Source of the DNA: Amia ocellicauda
Taxonomy: Eukaryota > Chordata > Actinopteri > Amiiformes > Amiidae
NCBI RefSeq assembly: GCF_036373705.1
Contig: NC_089856.1
Span: 1,043,501 to 1,107,500 of the forward strand
Direction: 5' to 3'
DNA: 64,000 nt
This document shows positions 12,378-25,027 of this stretch, piece after piece (position 1 is the first letter of the stretch; each line of letters starts with the position of its first letter). A program made the translations under genes and the position numbers. Below the pieces are notes generated by a model. It did not search any database, was not told the origin of the DNA, and saw only the letters and a program-made list of their open reading frames with translations.

Positions 12378-14095
12378 TAGCGTGCGATGGCTTGCGTGTA
12401 CCAGCGGGTGCGAGGGCTTACGTGGACCAGTAACCACTATACAGTAAAGTGTGCATCTATCTTACCCTTAGTCACTGGAAGGACAGAAATAAGCTCACCA
12501 TACTGTTAGTGTGTTTTCAAATAATTAAACCAGTGCTTTAAATAAATAAATATGACAAGTCTGGCGTGTGGGTATTACAGGGGGTGGGGGCCTCAGTGAT
12601 GGGCAAATACAATTGTGCAAATGGAGTTATACCATTCGCATAATTTACATAGGCCTGAGTTTATTACTGTTGTAGTGTTTGGTGTGTTAATTACAGCTGG
12701 TCAGCAATCTTCAAGCAAGACATTGTTTTAAGTCCTCAACCAAATACCCATGTCCCAAAACACACAGCTTTTACACAGTTTGTGCTGACTGAATAACAAA
12801 GACAGTAGCTGATTGCAATAGGTGTGTGTGCAGACGGAAATAAACACAGTAGATGTATACAAGTCCAAGAAACTAATAATTAATTAAAGTATCCCATAAA
12901 AAGGAGTACAACATGAAACCATTAACAATATAAAGAAAATAAGCAAAAAGTAATGTCACAAGTGTCCTGGCATTAAGGAATAAGAGGCACAGAAGCAGCT
13001 CTTCCCTGGACACAGTAGCTCAATCCCACAGAACTGCGTCACTACAGTACGATAATGCCAAGCAAGGAACAACATTTTTAACCATTTACGCACAATAAGA
13101 ATCACTTATTCCTCTGTAATAAAAACAAATCCAGTAAAGGACACCCAGTCACACAGGCATTACTACTACACTGCTATGTTATGTTTTTGGTGTGTTTACA
13201 ACTCACCAGTCAGTACCAGTACAGTACAAAATGGTCACTACCCGGCCCAGGGGTTACAGGGTGTTGAGTGTTATAAGCATCCGACTAAACAACTATAAAA
13301 AACAAAAGTGAAACCAAAACAGTGAGATGAGTTATGCAAGGTAAGGGGCAGGATTAGGTACAGTTGAGTGAATGGCAGGTAACCCACAATAAAAGCAATG
13401 CGTGTCTGACTGACTGGTGTGGTGTCCAGTCACGCTGGCACGACCTGCTGAACTCACCGTACAGAAATGCAGCCCTGATGCCACAACAAACACGCTCGCC
13501 TGGCATCTGATTAGCTTGGCATGCACAACAGACTTCCACCGGGCTGCCCGCTATAAATAACCCCGCTGCACAGACAGCTCCTCGGAGCACCAGTGCCTGT
13601 ATCGGCCCAAGAGAGCGGCACAGTGGGTGTGTGGGCCACTTCCATACTACACTGACAATGATTTCGACATTACACAGATGTACATGAATGCATGCAACTT
13701 CTACACACACACACACCGTGACCCGGGCTCGACTGTGTTTATAGTCCCGCTTACAAGCGTGTCAACGGCATGGACCCGGAGCGACAGACGGCTTTGTTAT
13801 AGACATATACTGTTTATATGAATCCCAAGAGAAGGAGAGACACACGGGGGACGACCACGGAGAAGATGGGGAGATGAAATGATAGTTTGCAGGCGTGATG
13901 TGCAGAAGAGGTGTAGATCGGAGCGAGTGAAACACCCTGGCAGGCCCTAACCCAGAAGGGCCGACGGGGGTGATGTGATGGTATAGACACACATGTGCGT
14001 ATGAAGCGTGTGCGGAGGGGGGGTGTGAGCAGGTCAGTGTTGTGATGCAACTTGTGAAGCTGTGTTTTGCAGTTGGACACGACACCTCGAAAACC
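12375..14095. other. No gene recognised
   Basis: AT-rich DNA with no coding signal on either strand. A short (CA)n occurs at about 13703-13715. Confidence 0.4.
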
Positions 14096-14099
14096 CGCG

Positions 14100-15405
14100 A
14101 CCGGCGGCTACTGCCACCCCACCCCCCAACAGCGGGACCGGGACCCCTCCGCAGGGCCGGGCCGGGCCGGGGCGCCCGGGGTTAGTGTTACTGATAACTG
14201 GCAACAATGACTGACAGCACGGCCTGCTGCGATGGATGCGCCGGAAAACGGAAAGGAAAAGGAGCGACTGGACACAACGCCGTGCACTCTGACGAGACAA
14301 CACACACTACAACACGCCAGGCGCTGGAGCAGATACCGCGGTTGTCTTACACTGGCCTCGGCACGGCGGGTCTCTGCGCTGCCTCTGTCCCTCACAGCAC
14401 AAAATGGCGGCCGCTACAAGATCCGAGTCGCCTTCTCTGCGTTATACTTCCCGCACGCCGCCCCGGGGATGGGGGTCTCGGCGATCAGCGCACCGCTCCA
14501 CTCCCGCACAGCCGGGGAGCTGCTCACAGGGGCCGGGGGGGGCGGATGGCGCTCCCGGGCATCGAAAGAGGCGCCTGTGCCGCGACTCCGCACGCCAGAG
14601 CTGCCGAGCAAAAAAAAAATACACCGCTCTTAGACTACGCTGGTCGCGCATCCCAGTTTACGCATCTTACGCAACGTAGCGCCGCACCTCCACCCGGCCA
14701 GGGACGCCACGCAAAGGACGTACACCAGGTCCCGGAATCGCCCCCCCGGCCGCTCCGAGGGAACAGTCCCTACGCAAACAACATCCAGCCCTGCCGTAAA
14801 GCGCCGTCGAGAATAGCGCCCGAGCCTGGCGAGCGATTCCCGAAAGGAGCTGCGTGTTTTTCCGCACGTAGCGGCCGTCCCGCACAGCGCCGCCTGCGCC
14901 GCCGACAGGACGTAACTGCGCTCACGAATACGGCCTTGGGGCTGCAAACAAACAAGACGGCAGCCCACCGGCCCCGCCGCCGTGCGGCCCAGCTCTGCGC
15001 CCCGACCCTCCTTCCGCCGCCGCCGGGGCGCTCACCCCTTGCAGGCCGTGAGGGAGGCGGCCAGGGTCGCCCCGCCGCCCCGGACGCGACCTCCCACCCC
15101 GCAGCCGCAGCCGCAGCCGCCTCCATCCCCGTCTCCCTCACCAGGCGGCGGGCCTCCCTCTCTCCGACTCCCCGGTCTCCAGCTGCACTCCGCGGGCAAC
15201 GACCCCCGCTCTGCCGGCCTCGCCGCCCCGGGGGCCACACTCGACACCCCGGCGGCGGCCCCGTCGTGCGCCCGCCGCCCCGCGCGGAAAGGCGCTTTAT
15301 TTACCTCTTTAGCGGGTGTCAGTGCGCGCGCGGATTCTTCTTTCCCCAAATCCAGAACAAACAGCTCCTGCGACGCGCTGACGTCACACGCACAGTGGAC
15401 GGCAC
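14100..15405 (-). promoter_or_regulatory. CpG island, probable promoter and 5' exon of a minus-strand gene
   Basis: This is the most CpG-dense stretch in the window, with GCCGCC, CGGCGG and other GC boxes throughout. A perfect cAMP response element, TGACGTCA, lies at 15379-15386. On the minus strand a strong donor (AAGGG followed by GTGAGC) ends a possible non-coding exon at 15036, about 350 bp downstream of that element. No recognisable N-terminus is encoded. The 402-codon plus-strand open frame across the island is explained by GC richness. A gene running left on the minus strand is inferred; brd4 is a candidate only from mammalian gene order. Confidence 0.5.
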
Positions 15406-15462
15406 GTCGCTCTAATGTAATTTCGCACCGCCAGCCTGCGCACCCCCGCCGCGCTCTCCTCC

Positions 15463-15471
15463 TCCTCCCTC

Positions 15472-15505
<34 letters not shown>

Positions 15506-15506
15506 G
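15463..15506. repeat. (CT)n microsatellite
   Basis: About 20 CT units with a single CCC interruption at the edge of the CpG island. Confidence 0.9.
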
Positions 15507-16094
15507 TACAGTGCAGTCATGCAATACCCGTGCAATCACCCCGAGAGCCGCTGTATCAGAGGGGCAATGTCCAAACACGGCAGTAATAAGAAGCACATAC
15601 TTGTACATTTATATTCGTATGTTGACGGCCAAAACATGCAAAATGTGTAATATATACAAAGATCAGGGAAACAATTATATCAATACCATACCAATTATAA
15701 CCATTAATAAAATATTATAATTTCAAAGATACATTTGTTTTCTTCCCGTTTCAGAGACGGGGCGGGGAGGGCCAGTGAATGATGCTATTGTGCTCCGGGG
15801 GCCGCCGGCTTACAGACCCGTCCGTCGGTAGTCGGTGACCGAGCTGCTCGACGGGGTTAGAGGGCTGGGGTGCAGGGTGTCTCCTGGGGACAGGCGCCAC
15901 TTCAGAGGAATACACACACATCCCTGCAGTGGGGAGTTTGAAATAAAACACGGCTGTCCATTTATTCCAGTCCTTATGCGCGCACTTTGCGCCGCACTGA
16001 CTCCGCACTGACGGCTCTGTATGAACTCAACGCAGGCAGTCAAAAGTTGAAACCTCACCCACCCCCTCCGTCCTGACGCGCTTCAGTCCCCTCT

Positions 16095-16225
16095 CTCACT
16101 TCAATTCAAGGGTGCTTTATTGGCATGACAGTTTCGTAGTGTTGCCAAGCAGTTAATATTATATACATACATTGAAAAATAATAAAAGGTAAGAAAAAGG
16201 GAAAAAAAATGGAAACAGTACCATA
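16095..16225. repeat. Retroelement-like tail
   Basis: The segment begins with TTCAATTCAAGGGTGCTTTA, then TTGGCATGACAG, and runs into A-rich DNA. A related sequence lies near 63545-63590 and, in reverse, at 63915-63955. I recognise the phrase as a dispersed fish repeat end but cannot name it. Confidence 0.5.
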
Positions 16226-16229
16226 TCAT

Positions 16230-16857
16230 TTATAAATAAAATCTCTCTGTTGAGCGGTGTATCGGCGGCCTCCTGTGGGCACCGTGTGAACGGCACTCAC
16301 ACCCCCAGGTCCTCCTGTCCAGTGTCTGACACACGTATTGTTTAGTAACGATGTGTGCAGGAAGGAGAAGCAGGCTCCTTTAAATCCAGCAAAATCAATA
16401 TACAATATTCAAGTTTCCATCGACTCCACAACATTTATTATTTTTAATGTACATTGTTCTGAAAAGCCAGGGAGAGGAAGTTGTCAAGGTCTACCACACT
16501 TGTGACATCACAGACCAGCGCCGGATGACCTGTGTACTGGGACGTACACCAGTGGCATGTCTGTTCTAAGAGATTGACCGAAAGCCTGTGTCCACTGCAC
16601 TGGACAAAAAATAATTACTGGGTCGCAGGAGGCTAGAAGACATCCCAAAATACAGCGCTTTTACAGACACAAAAACACACGTTTGGACTGGACTGCTGCA
16701 GTTGCTTATCTTTCTGAAATTCTGCCCATAGCATTAAGATTGAAAGTTTTCTTGTTAGATGTATCGCTTGTTTGTTGTTGTATGTTGCTGGATGCGTCAT
16801 GTGACTCATGTCTAACCCACAATGCACTGGGAGAGCAGTAGGAGGGGCATGAAATGA
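16230..16857. other. No gene recognised; downstream flank of akap8l
   Basis: No coding signal. ACCCACAATGCA at about 16815-16827 resembles a ZNF143 binding motif, but there is no other promoter evidence beside it. Confidence 0.4.
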
Positions 16858-17596
16858 GCACAACACACAGACAGGTTCTGGACATTTATTCACATCAGTT
16901 AATTCATCATAAAAAAACAAAAACGAAAAGCAACTTTTTTTTTTTTGTTGTTTTACACCCAACACCCCCCCCAGCAACAAACATAAAAACGAAAGTAGTG
17001 AAGAGAGACTGGAGTGACCGGACTCTGCGGCCCTGTCCGTGGCCCTGGCTGGAGGACTGCGAACGCGATGCGGGCCCGGAGCCGTTTTCATCTTTTTCTT
17101 CTTCGGGTGGAGGAGAGAGAAGCAGCTCCTGCACGGTCTGAAGGACAGCGACCTCTGGAGGAGTGGGTGTGCAGTGGGGGGTATATTCTATTTACACAAA
17201 CTCCCAAAGCAGGAATATTTACAAAAATCACCCAGAGAGAGAGAGGACTGGGGTCATATAGAGGAAAAACAAACACACAAACCCCCCGAACAGGAATGTA
17301 GGTTGAGAGCTCAGAACGTCACCAGCTAACCCAGGGGACAGAGCCGCCGCGAACACGGGGCCGGGGCCGAGGCAGCCCGCTATCTAGAGGAGAGGGGGGA
17401 GGGCGACCCCATCGGCCTGCAGACACCCCCCCTCCCCGCGCGAGACTCAACTAGCCGATTGGCCGCACGGGTCGCACAGCGGGGGGGCTGGCGGGGGGGA
17501 GTGTGGGGGTCTCTGCGGGGCGAGGGAGACGCGCTCAGAAAACCGAGGGAGGGGAGGAAGAGGAGGTTTTAATGATTGTACGTGAAGGTGCGGCGG
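16858..17596 (-). terminator. akap8l: akap8l 3' untranslated region and polyadenylation signal
   Basis: On the minus strand the akap8l stop codon at 17597-17599 is followed by about 720 bp of non-coding sequence. A consensus AATAAA reads at 16880-16875. Immediately beyond, at about 16838-16866, the transcript strand is GT-rich (CTGTCTGTGTGTTGTG), as expected of a downstream cleavage element. No earlier AATAAA was found. Confidence 0.7.
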
Positions 17597-18046
17597 TCAT
17601 TCGGCTTTTCCCGGCTGCGTTTTCCCCCCCGCCCCCTCCTCCTCCTCCTCCTCTCCCTCTCCTACCTGCCCTCCCTCCTCTGCCCCCTCCTCCACACCCT
17701 CATCCTTTCCTCCCATCTCCCCCTCAGCCTCCTCCTCCTCCTCCAGCACCTCCTCTCCAGGGATCCCCTCCATCTCCCCCTCCTCATCCAGCCCCAGCTC
17801 CCCTGCTCCCTCCTCTTCCTCCTCCTCCTCCTCCTTACTCTCGCCCTCGTTCTCAGCCTGCGACTCTGGCTGCACCCCGCCACTGCCCTCCCCCTCCGCT
17901 GCCTCCTCCTCCTCCTCCTCCTCCCCCTCTCCCTCCACCCCTCCCTCCCCCTGGCTCTCGTTCAGCATCTCTCCCTCCGTCACGTCCATCGCCATGGACT
18001 CGTCCGGGTCCGGGTCATCGGGGTTGCCGGTGAACGGGTTTTCTCC
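17597..18046 (-). CDS. akap8l: akap8l last exon, polyacidic tail
   Basis: It starts with the conserved E-N-P-F-T, then becomes a long Glu-rich low-complexity tail with repeated runs of seven to eight Glu and scattered Gly. Mammalian AKAP8L also ends acidic but adds a poly-Pro stretch; here Glu dominates. GAG/GGA repeats make the opposite strand an unbroken (CCT)n tract, which explains the long plus-strand open frames here. Confidence 0.85.
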   Translation of the reverse strand, partial: GENPFTGNPDDPDPDESMAMDVTEGEMLNESQGEGGVEGEGEEEEEEEAAEGEGSGGVQPESQAENEGESKEEEEEEEEGAGELGLDEEGEMEGIPGEEVLEEEEEAEGEMGGKDEGVEEGAEEGGQVGEGEEEEEEGAGGKTQPGKAE

Positions 18047-21000
18047 CTGATCGGAGGAAAGGAGGGGGAGGGGGCGGGGACGGGGAAGAGTTAAAAACAA
18101 GCACGATCTAACCACACACACCTCACGCCAGGATGGGACTCTCGATCGGAGGGCTGCTCCCTCGCTCCTCACCTTCAGGTAGCTCTCCAGCTTCTTGCCG
18201 ATGACCTTGTGGTTGAGGATGCTGCGCGCCACCGACAGGCTGGCCCGTTTGGACTGCTCCATCATGCCCTGCGGACGGAGGGACAAGGCCACCGCGTCAG
18301 AAGCGCCGCCCGAGGCCCTCCCGCTCCCCTCCCCCTCCCCGGCGCCGCCCGCGCTCACCCTGCGGTTGAAGTTGTGGTCGGGGGACTTGAGGTGCTTCTG
18401 CAGCAGGTTGGGCTGCATGGGGATGAAGAGGTCGCAGGCCGCGCAGTGGGCCGCCTCCACCTTCTTCATGAAGTGCTCCATGCCCAGGTCTGCGGGGAGA
18501 GGGGACAGCGCGTCATGAGAGACGGCCGGCGGACAGGACGGCGCGGACACCCGGGGGCGCCGGTCAGAGCCGTGGCCCACACTCACCGCGCGTCAGGTCC
18601 TGCTCCTTGTACACCTGGCAGATGGCCGCGCTGATGTTCTCCATGTGGCTCCTGCGCATCTCTGTCTTCTTGTACTTGTTGGACAGATATTCCTGAGACA
18701 TGGCAGGGAGATCAATGAAGATGAATACCAACACACATCAGAGCTGAAACTGCTCTCCTTTGGGTCATTACACCTCTTTTGTAGACATCTGCCCGACAGC
18801 AGACCCAGCTCCTTCCTGCCCCCAACTCATGACACCCACACTAAACTATCCTGAGCACCACCCATGGACGGGAGACAGAGGGGCGCTCACCTGCAGGAAG
18901 TCCGTGGTGGGCTTGGACAGCTTGCTGGCCAGGTATTTGAAGTGCTCCTTGTGGAAGCGGCTGTCCAGGTGGGCGGTCATCTCGTCGTTGTAGAAGGAGC
19001 GGAACTTGCAGACGGAGCAGGCGAACATCACCCTGGGAGGGGGCCGGGGGGGGACACACCATCAGTACGGGCCACACAGTGCTTCACACTTTCAGTCCAA
19101 TGGGTTCAGTATCAGGTTCTCACGAAACATTTACTAAAACGGGAAGACGCTAATCGCCCCGACTTGTGACCCCTGACCCCTCACCTCTCCAGGAAGCGGC
19201 TGCTCCTCTTCTTGGTCTTGGGCTTGGGCTTGTCCGGAGCGGGCGGCCGGCCCTGCAGCTTCCTCTTCATCTGCTTGATCTCCTCCTGCATGGTCAGCGC
19301 TGGGGGGGGGGGGGGTGGGTAAGACGGCCGTCAGGACACAGCCGCAGTGCTCCAACACAAACACGACGAATTCCAACATCTCATTCGCAGGACAGACGCA
19401 AAAGCCAGTGGAGAGACATTTATATACATATTTTTTTAAATTGATAAAGCTTACCATCCTCCCCTTCCGCAGCTCCTTCAGACTCCTTCAAAAGGAGAAA
19501 CACAGAAGAGAAGAAGAAAGTCAGGCCGGGATGCAGATGTGTGACCGCAGACAGCTGTGCGCCAGTGTTAGTTCCGATAACGAAAACTGACAATATTCGT
19601 CAACGACCTGTTTTCAGTGACAATAAGAGACTAAATACTGTGGGGGGGGCGATAACTAAAAAAAGCCTTTAATTTTAGTTGACTGTAATGTGACAAAACA
19701 AATTCAATACAAGACCGATGGGCATGGATGACAGTGCTTTGCGAGGCGGCCGGTCAGGGAGCCGTTTCATGGTCCAATTATAATCATGCATGACTCGGTC
19801 ATCGAGTTTGTGTGGCGCAGCTAATCGCAGTTCTGCGCTGCTTCACCAATGGGATCCTGCAGATCTACGCAGAACCGCGGAAATCTGCCCAACAATGCGA
19901 CCCGATTGTACCCAAGCGTGTTTCGCTAAACGCTGAACGTGCTTGATGTGGTGTACTGTATTGGGCTTAACGTGAAGTTGATACAGATTGTGTGAAGTTA
20001 AATGCCTGTTCTTTTGTATAAACACTACAACCAGGGGCCCTGTGCCGCTCGGCCCCCAATGGATCTGTGTCTGACAATAACCCCAGCCCTGTGCCACCTA
20101 TGGGGTCCGACCCGGTGCTTGGGGGCCGTCCTGCAGCTCTCTAAACCAGTCACTAACTGGGACTTAATAAAGCCTCTATCATTTAATCAGTTCGGCTCCC
20201 ATGCATGTTTCTTCCAACTCCCAAGGGCGGCGTGTTACTGCTCAGTCTCTGTAGAGGTGCATCTTATACTAAAGATTGAATGTGAATGTAAACATTTTCT
20301 AATTAACTCTTAGAAAGCTAATTTAATTGACACATTATTCAACATGTCTTTGGAAGTATGATTTAACAGTTTGCAATGGTTCAATGATGAAAAGAAGCCA
20401 CAGATTACAATGTTAGCTGCGATTCAATAGAATCATGAGGATTGTGAAAATCGCAATACATATTAGCGCCCAAGTGTCGCAAGATCATATTGTGAGGTCC
20501 CTTGTAATTGCCAGCACTTGGAAAGCCGCAGAACAGACGCCCCTGGCACCAACACCGTGATGGAGTCAGTGGGCACCAGCCATTACTTCATTATTTAATT
20601 AACCACCAATTAAGCCAATAACCAAGCTAAAGTCCATTAAGGTCAAGCAATAAAATTAAGCAATTACCCCAAGTCAATTAACTAATTAAGCATAAATCAA
20701 GGAAACTATGCTGGCTGAATCAGAAGCGACCAGAGCAGCGATTCAACGGCACTCACATCTTTGGTCTTCACTTCCTCGTTCTCCACGCTGGGCTCCTCTG
20801 CTTCTGCAGGACAAATGGACAGAGACAGGGCTCACTCTTGCTCCACCCACACACCAACCTGCTCTGGCTCAGAACATCCAGTTTGACTGACCCTTTAAAT
20901 ATATATACATTTTGCGAGGGGAAAGAGCTCAGGATTTGGTTTGGTTTGAGTTTCCTGCTGCAGTGCTGCACACGTTCCTAGCCACACGATCACACAAACG

Positions 21001-24000
21001 TCAGACTCCCAGACCAGTGCAGCCCTATAAACACACGCATTACATTGTCGCATTAGGCTTGACCATCCTTAAATCCCATCACACGATTAGACAAATAAAT
21101 AAAGCTAAACAAGCAGGAGCTGCAGGAGTGACAGACACACTGACCCCTCCAGGACTGAGGGTGTCGAATCACTGCCCTGTGTATGAACTGCGACTCAAGA
21201 ACCCCCCCCCGGCTATAGAGGTCTTTACCGTTGGCCGACTCCGCTCCAGTCTCAGTCTTGCCCATCTTGCTGTCGGGCTCGTCAGCGGCGCTCAGGGACT
21301 GCTTTCTCTTCTTCTTCCCATCCTTCTGCATCTTCACCTGGGGACACAGGACAGTGTGAGCACCCCTCCCACGGCACTGCAGCACACACCACACAGTACA
21401 CCCCCCCTGTACCACACGCACACACACACCCCCTGTACCACACGCACACAGTCCACACCGTACACACTCCCTGTACCACACGCACAGTCCACACCGTACA
21501 CACTCCCTGTACCTCACACACCACACCGTACACACTCCCTGTACCACACGCACAGTACACACTCCCTGTACCACACGCACAGTCCACACCGTACACACTC
21601 CCTGTACCTCACACACCACACCGTACACACCCCCTGTACCACACGCACAGTACACACCCCCTGTACCACACGCACACAGTCCACACCGTACACACTCCCT
21701 GTACCACACGCACAGTCCACACCGTACACACTCCCTGTACCTCACACACCACACCGTACACACTCCCTGTACCTCACACACCACACCGTACACACTCCCT
21801 GTACCTCACACACCACACCGTACACACTCCCTGTACCTCACACACCACACCGTACACACTCCCTGTACCTCACACACCACACCGTACACACTATACCCAT
21901 TCCCTGTACCTCACCCACACACACACACACACACACAAAATAAAAACTGGAAAAACAGCCTGAACCACAGGCCTAGCCGCCACCACAGCATCAGGCAGGG
22001 CCCGCCAAACCCACACCGGCGGCACTAGGGACTCGAACCCTGACCCCTGACCCCAGCCCCAACCAGAATGTCACCATAACCTGATGGAGAACTTTAACAT
22101 TGGTTTCTACTTCAGCTACAGCCATTAGACCAGCGCTGTCAGACTCCAGTCCTGGGGGGCCGCAGTGTCTGCTGGTTTGGAGCTCCCCAATTACTTGATT
22201 AAAATGTCATTATTTAAATCAGGTGAGTATCTCAAACTGTCATTATTTTTTGTAGCCAATATCTTACAAGTTGTTGATTATTCTAAACATTGAACCAATA
22301 TAACTTGTCAGTCTGGAGAGAAGTGTTCAATTCATCCAGTTAATTGTTTAATTAGACTAATTAAGGAGCCAAGAGCTGGGCTGGAATGAAACCCATTAAG
22401 ACACTGCAGCCCCCCAGGACTGGAGTCTGACACCCCTGTGTTAAACCATCTCCAGCTTCATCTGCACCCCCAAGAACCTCCTTTACTTGACCCCCGGGAC
22501 GATTTAATTGCAGGTGCACGCGAAGGGGCTCGTCTGAATATGGGCCGCCCACCCCAGCTCACAGAAACGCATGCGACCGTCCCGACTGCGTTTAAATTTA
22601 GTTTTATGCAAAAGAACAAACCAGAACAAAACAAAAATGCCACCAGCTCATCCCACCCCCCTACATCATATACCCCCCCAACCCACCTCCCATGAGTGCA
22701 GTTTCAAAAAGAGTCCATGAAAAGAAAACAAAACTTAATTAGAAACTCAAGAGCTCAGAACAAAACCAGAGCCAAAAACATTAATCCATAACACTCCCAT
22801 CTGGCAGCAGCGTGTCCTGCAGTAGTGACAGAAGCCAGACAGGGCTGGGGGGCTGCACAGCCACTCGGAATTCGGGGGGGTGGGGGTCAAAGGACTCAAA
22901 GCTGATGTAAGGAGGAGTCTGGGGACTTGGTATAACGGTAAACAAAACTAAAGTATAAAAACGTTTGTGCTGCCGGCCTCCGAAAGCCGCCCTGGGATCG
23001 AATAATAAAAAAAAGGGCCTCAATTACATAGTGAATACAGGGGACAGCTCTGTCAACGCAGCTCAGGTTTAAACACCAGAAAGCAGGGAGGGATGTAATC
23101 TGCACACCTTGAGGTTTCAGGGAACAGGGAGGGGGGGCAGAGTCGTGACCTGTTCTCAAGGCGCCCTCTTGTACACGTGTGTGCGTGTGTGCGGACAGCC
23201 CGCGAGCGCCGCAGCAGCTACAGGACCCGTGCGGTGCGGTGGTGCATAGTGCTGTGCTCCAGCTGGGGGGTACTTACTCGGTTGGGCGTTCTCTTGCGCA
23301 CTCTCTGGCGCCCGGCCCACGTGCCCACAGCCGCTCCGTATCTCTTGCCCGGGTGAGCGTACTCCTGCGCTCCGGGGGGGTGGAACGGGCCCCCCTCGGG
23401 GTACATGTGGTGGGAGAGGAGAGACGGGAGTTTGCCGCCGCCGCCGCCGCCCGAGGAGGGAGGGCCCCCCCCGGCCCCCCGGCCGCCCATAGGGGGGTCG
23501 TGCCAGCGCCCAAAACCTCGGCCGCCCCCCGGGCCCCTAGGGGAGCGTCTCCCTGGCCAGCTCTGGCCGTAGGCGTCCCGCGGCTGCCGCGAGCTGTGGG
23601 ATTTGCCGGATCCAAACCCGGAGCCGTCATAGCTCCCCGGTCCACCGTACGCGCTGCCGCCCCGGTGCGCCGGCATTAGGTCCGGTCCTCCGTCACTGTA
23701 ACCGTAGCCGGATCTGTAGAGATCACGGTCGTTTAGTGCGGTGGGCCGAGAGTCGAAGGACTCGTATTGGTCAAACCTGCAAAGGAGGCGCAGAGCAAGG
23801 AGAGTGAAGGCATGGCCGACTTTCACAAATAAAATAAAATAAAATAAAAATAAAAATAAAAATCAATCATCTAAATGCAATGAAATACATTTGTGTTGAT
23901 AACAGCATTAAGCACACAGTTTTTGCGTCTCGTGCCCCCCCCCGCCACACCTGTCCTCGGGGCAGAGAGCAGGAGTGTGCTGGGCGTCCGCTCGCTTGCC

Positions 24001-24986
24001 TTGTGTGTTCTGGAGGCGGGGGCACTGCAGAGAGCCGCTACGGGGGGGCCTGGCTTGTGTGCGGCTACCTGGGGTCATCCCTAACTGGCACTAACCAAAA
24101 CATCGATTCAAAAATGCAAAATGGTAAGAAGGGGTGAGAGCCGGGGCGGGGGGGTGAGTTTCTCCACATGATCAGAAACAGGACGAGATGGCGATGGGAG
24201 CGCAGAAACATGGACCAGAACAACTCACAGACTAGCTACGCTGTGGACTGCAGAACACTGAGGGACAGATCTGGACGAGGAAGGGGTGTGAGATGATGAT
24301 GCAAAGAGATTAAAAACCAAACAAAAGCAATGCCCCCTGCCGAGATCGCCTTTAAAACATCAACCACAACAGGGCTTCCTATGGGAAACAAGACCCCAGG
24401 GAGACGACACGGCACAGACACCCTGCAAGGGTCCAGCACCCCCCTCTCGGCCCAGACTGGGTTCACTAAGGAGAGCTTAACAGTAATACTACATGTACTT
24501 TAACAAGTCAGCCTGTTTGACTGCTGGAAAGCAGAGCAGTGACTTCTTCAGTGCGTTCTCTTCACTGTGTCCTAACAGTGCTCCCATCAGCCCCCCAGGA
24601 CCTGCACTCTGGAGACTGGTAAAGGGCGTCACACTGATCGGGTCCTACGCTGTCTATGTGATCCTAAACAGAGAGACACTCCTGTCCGAAGAGCATGACA
24701 ACATGGCTCTAGGTGTCAGCTGGGCTTCATCCTTCTCCAGTCCAGCCCGTTTCTCCACCTCAGCCCTCTCTATTTCCCGAGGAGTGTGTGTACTCTAGTG
24801 TGGCACTGACTGTCTTGGCTTGACAAGAAAGCAAGAACCACCCTCTGGAAAGCAGGGAAGTCTAACCAGAACTGAACCCCTTAACTCGATCAGCACCAAA
24901 AACTACTACAGTAAAATGACTGAACATAGTCTTCTGGAGTCGCCCTGATCTGGGCCGACTGATGGAGTGGAGTCTGACCCTGATCC

Positions 24987-25027
<41 letters not shown>

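Noticed and set aside
14207-15415. 402-codon plus-strand frame
   Set aside because: Open because of high GC in a CpG island; Arg/Pro/Ala composition with no motif.
17503-18094. Pro-rich and Leu-rich plus-strand frames
   Set aside because: Antisense of the Glu-rich akap8l tail, read from a (CCT)n-like tract.
20912-21943. 343-codon frame and antisense frames in akap8l intron
   Set aside because: Spans the minisatellite and the antisense of a real akap8l exon; no family resemblance.
22029-22039. GGTTCGAGTCC on the minus strand, a perfect tRNA B-box-like sequence
   Set aside because: No matching A-box or cloverleaf could be found around it; at most an old SINE trace.
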